Assembly: GCA_020746875.1 (NCBI GenBank)
Contig: JAGTJL010000009.1
Coordinates: 1,798,001 to 1,862,000 of the forward strand
DNA length: 64,000 bases
DNA from: Rhexocercosporidium sp. MPI-PUGE-AT-0058
Taxonomy: Eukaryota; Ascomycota; Leotiomycetes; Helotiales
Direction: 5' to 3'
Under the pieces are notes generated by a model, which was given only the letters and a program-made list of their open reading frames with translations, searched no databases and was not told where the DNA came from. The translations under genes were made by a program, and so were the position numbers. Positions 35,381 to 46,310 of this stretch are shown here, piece after piece (position 1 is the stretch's first letter; the number at the start of each line of letters is the position of its first letter).

Positions 35381-36552
35381 AATGGAGACCGACCTTAAGA
35401 CCAATATCCACCCAAAGACAGAACTGAGTTTTAAAACGAAAGTGGTTAAATACGGATAAGCTTCTTGAGAGAAAACAAAGGCAGTAACATCAACTTATAT
35501 ACCGTATCACAGCAAAGCAACCCCTTCGCCCCCTCGCGGCGCGGAAATATCAAGGTCAGGAAAATGTACACCGGTAGAGCGATTCATTTAATTCATCACT
35601 TGGCAAGCACATCCACATCGACGTCCGCATCCACCACCCCACATATCGTCTCGGACACATGGTTCCAAAGTAGCAAATGTACAAGCTATACACGGAATGT
35701 CACGTCAAGCATCCGCAGCAGCTCCTTTGCCTCAGATAAGCATCACTTGAGCTCGGGTATCGTTCGGACGAAGCTGACCTTCTCTCACCTTTCTCGTTGT
35801 CATGTTGGTTCGTCTCGAAATATCCGTTTCTGCTTGGCTGCATGTGCCGCACGCGCACCTGCTTGTTCTGTAGATGTACCCGACGACCCCCTGTGTGTAG
35901 TTCATATCTTAAGCCCATTTCGTTCGGAGTTTACACTGTAACTTCTATTTAAAGATGAAATGTCAATGAGGAGTGTAATGTCATGGCTAGCATTACACTT
36001 GCCAGTATAACTAGTGCATTGAAATCTAAGGAAGTGTAGCGATGAATCTGGGATATTTGCCTAGACAAGGTACAGGAGGCTCGAAGGAGGCAATAGTCAA
36101 CAACAAAATGAGAACGCGAATGCTTACGCTGGTACGCATACAACAGGATATAAAACTTAAATAATGGGAATCCTCATTTAATTCAGGTTCCCACTTGGAA
36201 ATAGAGCTGCCATCAAAAGGGTGCTCTCCATTGCATATAAAAATTGTCAATTCCAAAACAGATTGATTGGCAAATGCTGTCAGTCCCAAGGGTATGTTGC
36301 AGTAAGTAAGAAAACTATGCTAGACCTGTACACCAGTACTCATTGCCCTAGCCCAGTCGGTGGCCAACTCGGAATACGATTCTCGAGGTTCAATACCAGC
36401 CCAATTCCCAAGCCATGCGCTGGAGTTCCCATATCCTTATCCCCCATACCTCGCTGAATCATAGCAACTCCTGTGGTCCAATACGAGATCCTCCCGCCCC
36501 AACAGTCAACAGTAAAAGATACCATACGCCGTAACAACCGAAAATCAAATGT
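35381..36552. other. Intergenic, promoter of GH105 and 3' side of the membrane-protein gene
   Basis: In this 1.17 kb, a 158-codon plus-strand frame at 35465-35941 reads as low-complexity Ser/Thr and Cys/Ala sequence without any domain and is not called. No repeats or RNA genes are seen. Confidence 0.45.
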
Positions 36553-39210
36553 TCATGTTCGTACCTTTCTCCCCGCTTTCCTAGCCGCCTTCTTGGCAAC
36601 TTTATGTGCAAGGCGATCGGTCTTCTTCTCACGAGATAAAAGCTTCTGAGACTGCTGAGATTTCTCAGTCTTGCCACGTGTCAGCTTCGAAGCCCTTCGC
36701 TGGTATTCTTGATACTCAGCATCCTTGCCTTGGAGCTTCAACCACAGAAGCTTGGATTGAACCTGGGCCTTGAGTAATCCCTCGTCTAATGGCTCTCGGA
36801 TGTGTTGAGCGGACTCAAACGTCTTGGACACCTTTGCACCGATCTCAGCAAGCTGAATTCCAACCTCCTTGGTCAAGATAGCTGTGCGCTTAGTGGCTTC
36901 GAGAGATACAGATTTGGCAACTCCAGTGAGACCTTCGCCGGCTGTGGCCGCTTGATCGATAGCAGCCTTCCCAATATCCTCAATCATATGCACTGCCGAT
37001 TGTAGTTGGTGAAGAGTATCTTCAGCCATGTGCTCGGCAGGTTCGAAAAGACGGGAGAATAACTGGGACTCTAGGATAGCGTCTTCTGGCATAAGAGACG
37101 TGAGCTTGCTCAGGAAAGATTGCCAAGATGCAGTAGATCCAAAATCGATCTGGAATGTTTCGTTGACTCTGGGTTTCTTTGTAGTGATGATTGAAATGTT
37201 CAGAACTCCATAGGCGTCCTTCTTAGGTAGAAGGAGAACGATCCCTTCATCCGAGCTGTAAGCTCTCTCTGTATCTACCGTGACATTGTTTCTTGTGATG
37301 TTGACAGACATGGCTTCCTTCGCAAGCCAGCTAAGTTTGGTAGCTGAAGGGATACGGATCAAGATCTCTCTATCTCCTAGTAGTTCGGCGGTGCAGACAT
37401 ATGACTTATTGGATGATTTCGAGGAAGGAGCCGGAGTTGGAACCTTTCCAATTTCCATCGAAGGTACCACAGCGAGGCTATTTGGTCCAGGTGCCAGAGC
37501 AATGGATTGCGTGACGGTAATTGTCTTAACTGTTGTTTTTGCTAGCAAGGACGTAGTGACAGACGTAATGCTCGGCGGTGGGGCAGATGAAATCGACGAG
37601 GCAGTGGAGGATATCGAGACAGCAGGAATGATCTTGCTGTTGATCGATATGGCTGGTGCTGGAGCAACTCGAGAAAAACGATAGCTTGGAATCCCAGTGA
37701 AGACGGCAACGAAGACGCTCAGGAGCAACATCCCCACCGGAATGATAGCTCTCCACAATGCAGCTCCGTTTTGATTGCGGATGAAGCTGACGCTATCAGC
37801 AATGCTGTACGATGTCTTCTCTAGGTCTTGAGGATTCGTGAGACTAGAATTAGTCTTCTTAACTACGTTTTGTGCAGCAATAGTATCAAGAGGTTCGTGG
37901 AGACCAGTGAGGTATGCAAGATTTCTGTTCATCTGGCGGGCGTCGATGTTCAAGAACGAGGCCAAATCAATGGGGAGTCTTTGGTGGATAATGTTGCCTC
38001 TTCCGTTGGGATCTCTCGACTCTAAGCACATGTGAATAGAGTGTTGATCCAGTGACATGCATTGTCCTCGCTCGAAGAGCTGTTTGTGCGAGATGACAAT
38101 CGAAGGGATAGCATGACGGCTCATGAACTTCCTGGCAATCGTTCTTGTTCTCCGTGCCTCAATGTCATCTGAATCAGAGCAATAGAAAATTGCCACATGT
38201 GGAAGCTCCCAGTGAGGCTCCACTATGAAACCCTGTCCCTCCGGAACGGAGTGATATGCGAAGTTGTCGTCAAGAGTCAACTTGATCACATCCGGCTTGT
38301 CTGGGACATCTTCAAACTTCAAGTTCTGAGCGAAAGTACAGTCCTCAACTTTGATCTGATATCCAGAGGAGTGCATGAGCTCGATTTCAGGAGTTCGCTC
38401 CGAACCAAACGCAGAGACCGGAACCACATTGTAGAGTTGAGAGGTAGACTGGCGAAGGCGTTGAGCATGCTTACCGCCTTCCACAGAAGCAGTGACAGAG
38501 CTAGCAATCTTATGGATGACATCTTGTTTGGCCGAGTGACTACCAACGTAAAGGATTCGAAGAGGATCCCGAGTCGAGAGACCTTGCCTGGTCATAGTCT
38601 GCCGAATCGTAACAACGATACGCTTAGGTTGGTCTTGGAGTGACATGCCCTTGAGGGCATTCGCCGTTCGCTCCTCGTTGAGATTTGTAACAGTATGCTT
38701 GACAGAGATGGTCTCGGCACCGAGGTTGTATGGCTCTTCGAATTCGATAGACTGAGTTAGAGGCTTGTCGACATCGTCGAGCAAGACAGCAGAGCTGCGG
38801 CCTATTGTTGGGGTATTGAAGGCTTGTTCAACGGTATGATCAAGACCTGGGAGTGCCGGGATCGACGATGTGCCTGGGCTATCCTCATCTCCGCTCTCAT
38901 CTCCTTCAGTGTCTGCGAGGCTAGCAACATCGTCTGGACGTCCGTAATCAGTTGAAGCAACGGACTCGGTGGCATTATCGTCACGGCTCTCTTCGTCTGT
39001 GTCGATGAACTCATATGCAGACTCGCCGAGGATGCCCTCATCGGAGGGGGTCTCGCCATGGGCTGACATGTTTGCTGTGGTAATGCTTTTGACCCAGCAG
39101 CTTACTCTCTCGTCTGCAACCGGTGCAGGAAACCGTAGCAGAGTTGAGGAAGAATCGTTGGGTGTAGGTAGATTTTGGAAAGATGGGAGCTCGCTCTGAG
39201 AGGTGGGCAT
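36553..39210 (-). CDS. Large one-pass membrane protein of unknown function (885 aa)
   Basis: One uninterrupted frame of 885 codons, unusually long for an intronless gene here. The ATG at 39210 is the longest start. M48 at 39069 (MSAHGETPSDEG) begins the typical acidic leader and may be the real one. Layout: an acidic Ser/Asp/Glu-rich N-terminus to about 150; a globular region about 195-440 containing DPLRILYVGSHSAKQDVI and VAIFYCSDSDDIEARRTR; a membrane segment about 485-507 (AIIPVGMLLLSVFVAVFTG); a Ser/Thr/Ala-rich linker; then an alpha-helical tail and a very basic C-terminus (KVAKKAARKAGRKVRT). The YVGSH and YCSDSDD blocks resemble the phosphate-binding and acidic turns of Rossmann-like folds, but I recognise no family. 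Confidence 0.85.
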   Translation of the reverse strand: MPTSQSELPSFQNLPTPNDSSSTLLRFPAPVADERVSCWVKSITTANMSAHGETPSDEGILGESAYEFIDTDEESRDDNATESVASTDYGRPDDVASLADTEGDESGDEDSPGTSSIPALPGLDHTVEQAFNTPTIGRSSAVLLDDVDKPLTQSIEFEEPYNLGAETISVKHTVTNLNEERTANALKGMSLQDQPKRIVVTIRQTMTRQGLSTRDPLRILYVGSHSAKQDVIHKIASSVTASVEGGKHAQRLRQSTSQLYNVVPVSAFGSERTPEIELMHSSGYQIKVEDCTFAQNLKFEDVPDKPDVIKLTLDDNFAYHSVPEGQGFIVEPHWELPHVAIFYCSDSDDIEARRTRTIARKFMSRHAIPSIVISHKQLFERGQCMSLDQHSIHMCLESRDPNGRGNIIHQRLPIDLASFLNIDARQMNRNLAYLTGLHEPLDTIAAQNVVKKTNSSLTNPQDLEKTSYSIADSVSFIRNQNGAALWRAIIPVGMLLLSVFVAVFTGIPSYRFSRVAPAPAISINSKIIPAVSISSTASSISSAPPPSITSVTTSLLAKTTVKTITVTQSIALAPGPNSLAVVPSMEIGKVPTPAPSSKSSNKSYVCTAELLGDREILIRIPSATKLSWLAKEAMSVNITRNNVTVDTERAYSSDEGIVLLLPKKDAYGVLNISIITTKKPRVNETFQIDFGSTASWQSFLSKLTSLMPEDAILESQLFSRLFEPAEHMAEDTLHQLQSAVHMIEDIGKAAIDQAATAGEGLTGVAKSVSLEATKRTAILTKEVGIQLAEIGAKVSKTFESAQHIREPLDEGLLKAQVQSKLLWLKLQGKDAEYQEYQRRASKLTRGKTEKSQQSQKLLSREKKTDRLAHKVAKKAARKAGRKVRT

Positions 39211-40300
39211 GTCGTTAGCCTTGCTGGATCATGTCATGCCTCCACGACGATGTGGTTGGTAAGGCTCGCAAGGGTGACGAAGACGCAGACGCAGTGAATG
39301 AAGCAGACGGAGAAAGGGAAAAGGCCTACGTGGTTTGATCACAATAGAATACTTCCTGGGTAGCCGACGGCGAGTGGAGATAGGAAGGGCAAGTGTACCA
39401 AGGTTGGTCCTGCCTGAAGCGCTGGCTGCCTGTTCGTCAAGAGTCAAGTCCGGGCGTCTCTCGTTAGACTTGGAGTTGGAGATGGAGATGTCTCAGGCAG
39501 AGGAAAATGATCGTAGCTCCACAGGTTGCTGGAGCTCAAAGAGACGGGGAACTGGCATGTATAGAGAGCCAGAGTTTATTGCAGAGGTGTTGTACAAGAA
39601 AGGACCAGGAGGTTGAAGTCAGAGTAATGAAGGAGGGGTGAAGTGAGGCAGCTGCCGATGAGGAGTAGCGTGCTGGCTAGCGTCTCCGATAAGCGATAAC
39701 GAATGCCCAAGTGGGCCTGCAGATTACAGGTAAGGTAAGGTATCGAAACTCGAGGTCAGATGAGATGTTTAGTATGCTACGAGCGGCTGTGAGAATTAAG
39801 ACCTAGAAATTTGTAACTTCTAAGAACTGTTTTGGACTTTGAACTGTTCCAATGTTCTGAAATTGACTTGGACATTCAACTCTCCTGAGTCTCGACATGC
39901 AACTATCAAATCAACCTTGCCCAGCCTTACCCCTCCAATAGATACAGATACAGATCCACCCCGGATGACACCCACTTTCAGATAGTTGCGTGGGGGAAAA
40001 TGGAACACCATAATCTTCACGAAGCTGGTTTATATACCAAGTATCTATTAAAGTCTCTTCACTGATGTTGAATTAAAGAAAATCTTTTGTTCCTCGTAGC
40101 TGGTGCAGCCCCAGGTAGAGGTGTGAACTCCAGCTTGTCACTCAGAGGAATAGTTCAGGCTAAGTGAAGAGTAGAGAAGATCTCCGATACCCGGAGTGCA
40201 CTCTCCAATCCATTACTCATGGTTTAATCTGTTCATTCTCCTATCCAAGGCTTCTACTAATCTCTCATTATCATACATTCATTCTGTAGCCTCAATCTCC
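39211..40300. other. Intergenic, no gene recognised
   Basis: This 1.09 kb contains the upstream region of the membrane-protein gene and the 3' UTR of the thiolase gene. Short frames at 39229-39616 have no signature. No RNA gene or repeat is seen. Confidence 0.45.
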
Positions 40301-41749
40301 CTATTCCGCAACCCAAACAGCAGCCATACCCATACCAGTTCCAACACACATACTCGTGACTCCGACCTTCTGGCCCGTCCTCCTCAACTCATAAAGCAAC
40401 GTGCTGACCTGTCTAGCACCAGTGCATCCAAGCGGATGTCCAAAAGCAATAGCACCACCCTTAGGGTTGATCTTCTTCTCATCAATACCCAACTCATTCG
40501 CGCACCAGACACACTGAGAAGCAAAAGCCTCGTTGATCTCGAAGATATCAACATCATCCTTGTTGATGCCAGTCTTCTCAAAGACCTTGGGAATAGCAGC
40601 CCATGGGCCAATACCCATGAGAAGAGGTGCAACACCAGCAACCGAAGCAGCAACGTATTTGCCGAGGATAGTCTGGCCGAGACGCTCAGCGGTAGAGCGC
40701 TTCATAAGAAGAACGGCAGCAGCGCCGTCAGAGATCTGACTGGCGTTACCAGCATGGATAGAACCATCTTTGGCGAAAGCAGGCTTGATCTTGGCCAAGC
40801 TCTCAGCTGTGATACCAGGTCGAACACCATCGTCCTTAGCGACAGTGATCTCCTTCATCTCACCAGTCTTTGGGTCCTCCCATTGAACCTTGAGAGGAGC
40901 AATCTCCTCATCGAAAAGGCCAGCTTCTTGTGCCTTGAGGGCTTTTTGGTATGAGTTGGCAGCGAAAGCGTCTTGGACCTTACGGCTTACGCCACGGTCC
41001 TTGGCCATCTGTTCGGAGAGGACACCCATGGGGACCTTGCAGTTCGCAGACTCGGGGTGTGATTCGAGTAACTCGGAGAATTCAGTGACGGCACCGGGGC
41101 TGTAGAAAAGAAAACGTTAGCATAAGTAAACAAATAAAACAGAGGCACAACGTACCCATATTGCAAGCTCATGCTCTCCACACCAGCCCCAACACCGACC
41201 TCAATCATACCCGCGCTAATCGCATTTGCAATATCTACGCAAGCCTGTAGTCCAGACGAGCACTGTCTGTTCAAACTCTTGACCGCAGCAGATACTGGGA
41301 AGCCTGCCGCAAGAGCAGCAGCCCGGAATTCTGTAGCACCTCCTCCAGGTGGCAGAACGGAGCCAACAGCGATATCCTCAACCAGAGCAGGGTCGATCTT
41401 CGAGCGCTCGATGAGGGATTTGAAGGCGCCGACCAGCATATCTGCCGCAGCTGTGTCTTTGAACCCGCCCTTTCCGCCCTTTGTGAATGCCGTTCGTAGA
41501 CATGCTGTGACAACAATCTGGGAGCTGTCAGTACTTGCTGTGTATGTATCTTGGGGTTCCTGGTCTTACATCATCTGGGTTCTTCTTGAGGATGTTGGCT
41601 CGGCCACTGTCTCCTTTTGTAGGGGAGATCTTGCTCTGCGACCCAGCGAGGTGACCAGAGACCTGAGTAAGGCGTTGGTTTGCTACGATTCATTGTCAGC
41701 CTCGCCTCCTTCCTGAAAAGTTACTACGAGGTATCCTACCTGCAGACAT
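40301..41749 (-). CDS. POT1: Peroxisomal 3-ketoacyl-CoA thiolase
   Basis: Four exons, 41749-41740 (10 nt), 41682-41570, 41517-41156 and 41099-40301, give 427 aa. The enzyme catalyses the last step of peroxisomal beta-oxidation, splitting 3-ketoacyl-CoA with CoA. Residues 7-15, RLTQVSGHL, match the PTS2 consensus R/K-L/V/I-x5-H/Q-L/A, so import through Pex7 is expected. The catalytic cysteines lie in NRQCSSG (Cys127) and CVGTGMG (Cys413). NEAFASQ and GHPLGCTGAR are the other active-site loops. Length fits fungal Pot1. The first coding exon carries only MSA plus one base, so PTS2 is encoded entirely by exon 2. A CCGAGG element upstream suggests fatty-acid regulation. Confidence 0.96.
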
Positions 41750-42296
41750 ATTGAATAACTTGTAAGAGAGGGTTTTAGAAGTATGCAAAGAGGGTATTAA
41801 GAACGATTTGAAAGGAAGAAAGAGGTTTATGAGCAGAAGAGAGAGATGTTATGGCCGAGTAGTGGGTTCTTTCCCCAGCCTGTCTCGAAAGCTGCCGAGG
41901 TATCATGAAGGATGATTTGATTGGCTGAATGACTAGCCCCGATTCTCCATTGTCACATGAAAATGCTCCACATCGAGAGACTCCGGGGAAGTTTAGAAAT
42001 TAGTTGTCACGCGCAGAAAGAAATTCTAATCACAGCGACTGAGGTGTTGTAGGATTTGCATGTGTCAATGGATTATGCGAGATGCAGAGTGACAAAGAGT
42101 GATCACAAGCGACAGTTGACATATTGGGGAAATTTTTCAACGGTGGACCAGGTCCAATTAGCACTTCTAAAGCTCTAACCAGCAAGAGTGGCTGGTATTC
42201 AAAAAGGGTATTGTGCAATTACTTCCGAAACATTAGCTTCTATCCAGATGTTCGCCATAGACCACATTACTCCGACCAGTCGAGGGCCTTAGTCCA
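41750..42296. other. Thiolase promoter and glycerol kinase 3' region
   Basis: This 547 bp between two leftward genes holds the CCGAGG and CCAAT elements near 41.9 kb. Beyond them I see no further motif that I can support. Confidence 0.45.
41895..41900. promoter_or_regulatory. CCGAGG (CCTCGG) element upstream of the thiolase
   Basis: The hexamer lies about 146 bp before the thiolase ATG. CCTCGG is the core bound by FarA/FarB-type fatty-acid-responsive zinc-cluster factors in filamentous ascomycetes. A CCAAT box (ATTGG on the plus strand, 41920-41924) lies 20 bp further upstream. Position and gene function fit, but a six-base match alone can be chance. Confidence 0.45.
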
Positions 42297-44386
42297 TTAC
42301 TTTTCTATGGGATTATCCAGTACCCAACCCTTACTCATCTCAACAGCCTGTTCCCATTTCTTGAACATGGCATCGCTCTTCTTCTTTTCCACCTTCGATG
42401 TGAAGATAGTCCTGTCCTCCTTATTTATTTCCTTGAGCTCGTCAAACTCCTTCCAAATGTCAACAGCGAAGCCAGCAGCAATGGCAGCTCCCAGGGCAGT
42501 AGTTTCCCGCATTACCGGGCGATCGACTGGTATTCCGATGATATCTGCTTGTGTCTGCATGCAAAGGTCTGAATTCGACATTCCTCCGTCCACTGCAAGC
42601 TTCTCAAGCTTGTGCCCTGAGTCTTTCTCCATAGCGTTGAGAATAGCTTTTGTCTGGTAGCAGGTAGCTTCAAGAGTAGCTCGGGCAATGTGCCCTCGCT
42701 GAGTGTGCGCAGTAATGCCAACTAGACAACGTTAGTAGTGCTCTATTCAATATGACCATAATACGACTTACAGAGGGTTCCCTTTGCGTCGTCGATCCAA
42801 TAAGGTGCAAACAGACCACTGAAAGCAGTAACGAAAACAACACCGCCGTTGTCCTCAACAGTCTCGGCCAGTTCCGTGATCTTATGAGAATGTTTGATAA
42901 ATCCCAAATTGTTCATCAGAAATTTGACACCAGATCCAGCAACTGCAATACTACCCTCAAGAGCATAAATTGGCTTTCGTCCACCACCGAAGTCATACGC
43001 AACAGTAGCAAGAAGACCGTATTTCGAGATGACAGGTTTGTCGCCAACGTTGTAAAGAAGGAAGCAACCTGTCCCGTATGTGTTTTTCGCCTCTCCAGGA
43101 GAGAATCCACACTGACCAACTAATGCTGCTGATTGATCACCCAGACACCCCGTGATCTTGATACCCTTCAAAGTGGTGGATGCCAGAGCACCAAAAGCAT
43201 CTTTATCCGAAGATGGCACAATCTTGGGGAGTGAAATGTTCTTTCGGTCGAGTTGGAAAAAGTCGAGGAGTTTATCGTCATATTGGAGAGTGTGAAGGTT
43301 CATGAACATGGTTCTGGAAGCATTAGTGGAATCCGTAACATGAACTCCGCCCTCTTTGCCTCCGTTGAGCTTGTAAATCAACCAAGTGTCGACAGTGCCG
43401 AAAGAAAGTCTCCCTTCGTCGTATGCCTTCTTAACAGCATCAACATTACGGTAAAGCCAGAGAAGCTTAACACTAGAAGGGTATGTCGAGATTGGCAATC
43501 CGCAGAGTTGTTGAAGCTCATCTGCGCCTTCTCGCTTCTTGAGTTCGCGGACAATGGAAGTTGTTCGAGTGTCGGGCCATACGATGGCATTGTAGAGTGG
43601 TTCTCCAGTATTTGTATCCCAACAGATGGTCGTTTCTCTTTGATTTGTGATTCCAATGGCCTTGATCTGGCTCTTCTCGTACCCTGCACTCAGAAATTTT
43701 TCGGTTGCCTTTTCTATACACTCTTCAACGGAAGCGACGAGTTCTTGCGGATCGTGTTCGTGCCATCTGCATAAGGCTATTAGCTAGTGAAATTGAGGAC
43801 ATTGGCAGGAGCAATTGGCTTACCCAGAATCCGGATAAATGTTTTCGAATTCGATTTGATGGCTTGCAATTGGGTTGCCCTCGCCATTGAAGATCAAGAA
43901 CCTGGAACTTGTTGTCCCACAGTCAATACTTCCAATGAACCAATGCTTCAGTTTCTCGTCGTCGGTTTCCGAAACTCCCTTTGGCAGGTGTGGCCGGGTA
44001 GCATCCTCCGTCTTGACCTCTGCTACGTTCTCAACATGTTGGGTATCGGTGCTAGGTTCTACGATCTTCAAGTAGTCGTGTTCGTGTGTGGAGAGGGTTC
44101 GAATTGGCATGGAATCCATGTTGGGCGATTGTTGTTTTGGTTGGAACAAGCTGAAAGAGGTAGAGGGGCTGAGGCCGAGAGCTAGCCTTGTAGATGTTCT
44201 GCTACCGGTCGCTGTCGCAATTGTCTTTGAGTAGGAAGGACGGAGGGGTCTTGATATGGAGAAGCAAGATACTCTGAACGCGCGGATGGTATTAGAGCTG
44301 TTAGAGGAGGGGGAGAGCGAGAGGGCAGGAGCGACGGCCTTGAGCGGCCTGAAGACGGGAGGAAGCCGATGACATAGTGCCAACAT
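42297..44386 (-). CDS. GUT1: Glycerol kinase, with possible mitochondrial presequence
   Basis: Three exons, 44386-43824, 43766-42772 and 42721-42297. The enzyme phosphorylates glycerol to glycerol 3-phosphate with ATP (FGGY sugar-kinase fold). Blocks seen: [15 protein letters not shown] (phosphate loop), [79 protein letters not shown] and [10 protein letters not shown]. From the ATG at 44386 the product is 660 aa; from ATG 44119 ([10 protein letters not shown]) it is 571 aa, nearer the usual fungal size. The extra 89 residues contain no Asp or Glu and many Arg, Ser and Leu, like a mitochondrial targeting sequence. Both starts may be used. Enzyme identity is certain; the N-terminus is not. Confidence 0.95.
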
Positions 44387-45626
44387 AGAGGGGGATGGAT
44401 CATCGGCTCCTATTTAAACCTCTCGATGTCCCACGGCCAATTCGGTCCAGTATTGGCTGCCAATATTGACCCCGCCTGGGTGTGTGTTTGCTGCAGCTGT
44501 CTGGGCTGGGCAGGTGTGCCGAGTCGGGTCGCGGGTTAGTGATGGGACGAGACCACTGTGGGATGCAATCGATGAATCAGATGGGATCTGCTGCTGCATG
44601 TGATGCTCAGAAAACCGGAGGCGTGGGCAGAGTGGCTGAGAGAGTGCTTGGGCACGTCTTGGGCACGTCCTGGGCAACAGTGGGCAACGAAGTGGGGAGA
44701 CGCACGGCTGCAGCAGCAGGACCTTGCATCTGGAAGTAAGTCATTGGTGGAACCTGGGAATTTCCATTGCGAGGCTGTCTGGGGCTCAGGGCCAGAGTGA
44801 GAGGGATGAGTGGAGCAAGAACACAGCAAGAAGGCGAGTCGGGCCTCTGTCTCAACCTCAACCCTTCAAGAAATGCTTCAACACCACAGCCAGAACTCCA
44901 ATATCAACGGAATACAGCCACGGCCAAGCTTCGACGATCACTGTACAAAACGGCCGTTATGCCCCAGATAACCCCCCCTTTCCCGCTATTGAAGAGCTCC
45001 ATAAATGCCCTCCATGCATTTTTACCGGATGCAATCCGCTTCTTCGTTAGCAGAAAGATCAACCTCCACAGTTCTGATAGTCGGACCGTTCGAGAGTTCA
45101 CGTAAGTAGGTACAGATAAGCACGAAGTCCTAGTTTAAGAAACAGATCTCACGAGTAAGGCTATTTTTGGTTGAAGGTCTTATCAATTGTTTCTTTGCTC
45201 CATATCTACTGTGTGATGCTGACCCCGACCCATCTTCCCACCAAAGGAAGCAGCTCTACCAATCCTATGAACTCCACTTCTATCTTAGATACAAAGCAGA
45301 GAAATGCCTTTGACAATTCCGCGGCGAAGGAATGCCCAAATCTATTCGGGCCCTGTCAAAAAACGAAGCCATGATACAGTCCAATGTTGCCAATCAAAGT
45401 GGTCCCTGTGACAGACTTGGTTACTGATGCATTACAGTAATGATCTGTGAGTCGGTAGGGCTTATTGCATTTGGCTGTAACAGATCCAAGTATGCAGGAG
45501 CGGTCTCTACGCTTCCCAGAGCATGGATGTGTCACTACATCTCCCTATCCCATCATGTCGTTGAGTTGCTCGGCTAATGACTTGTTAGCTATCGTTACTC
45601 GAGCAATGGTACATAGACTTCTTACT
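44387..45626. other. Intergenic, no gene recognised
   Basis: This 1.24 kb contains the glycerol kinase promoter. Near 44640-44690 a short GGGCACGTC/GGGCAAC tandem motif occurs. Several frames of 60-110 codons overlap one another on both strands, and none has a family match or a clear start. Confidence 0.45.
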
Positions 45627-46310
45627 TCAATGGCGACATTGTCTCTTCGATCTCATTCTCTCGCGTCGTACCTCCTTGAACTCCTCCCACTCATAATCAC
45701 TATCACCATCCTCATAACCCTGCACAGGAACTCTCTCCTCCTTCTCCTTCTCACACCACAAGTTCCAGCGCATCTCATCCTTCGCATCCCACATATCCTT
45801 AGCGTCATCGAGCAGCAGATGTCGTCTAAGATAACCCGTGACTCTGCACTTGATGAGACGATGACCAAGGGTCTTCGTGCTGGTTCGTGGGCTCATCGTC
45901 TTTCCAGAGCGTGCGATCGAGATCAGAGTGTTTCTAGACATTGTCTTTGCGACGCGTCCGCCATCTGTAGAGGTTGAGGATGAGGATGTGCCGGAAACGT
46001 TGTTCAGCGACACTATCTTTGCGATCTGGTCCAGGATTTTGCCTTCTGGGCACTGGCGCTTGGGCTGAGAGACGACAGGAGTATCTTCGACAACATGGGA
46101 TGCCTTGCGCTTGCGCGAGAAGAAGCTACCGTCAAGACTGAGGTCGACCTTGAGCCAAGCGGGTTCTCTCTTGATGCGGGTAGGCATAGGAGCAATGGAA
46201 GGCATCTGGAGATCATCAGTAACGAACTCAAGTCCTAGGTGGACAGGGTTACTTACTGGGAATTGTAGGTGATTGGGGTTTCTGACGGGTGCCATCGTAA
46301 TTGAAGACAT
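45627..46310 (-). CDS. Small basic nuclear-type protein of unknown function
   Basis: Two exons, 46310-46257 and 46205-45627, give 210 aa. The 51-nt intron has a GTAAGT donor and a CCAG acceptor but no in-frame stop, so retaining it would add 17 residues and give 227 aa. The protein has two basic clusters that could act as nuclear localisation signals (FFSRKRKASHV and PKRQCPEGK), a Ser/Thr-rich middle and a charged C-terminal region with RRHLLLDDAKDMWDAKDEM and an aromatic-acidic ERVPVQGYEDGDSDYEWEEF block. I recognise no known domain. The start is the first ATG of the frame; a second Met lies six codons in (MAPVRNP). Confidence 0.65.
   Translation of the reverse strand: MSSITMAPVRNPNHLQFPVSNPVHLGLEFVTDDLQMPSIAPMPTRIKREPAWLKVDLSLDGSFFSRKRKASHVVEDTPVVSQPKRQCPEGKILDQIAKIVSLNNVSGTSSSSTSTDGGRVAKTMSRNTLISIARSGKTMSPRTSTKTLGHRLIKCRVTGYLRRHLLLDDAKDMWDAKDEMRWNLWCEKEKEERVPVQGYEDGDSDYEWEEFKEVRRERMRSKRQCRH

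Noticed and set aside
35465..35941. 158-codon plus-strand frame
   Set aside because: Low-complexity Ser/Thr and Ala/Cys translation, no domain, and it begins in the promoter of GH105.
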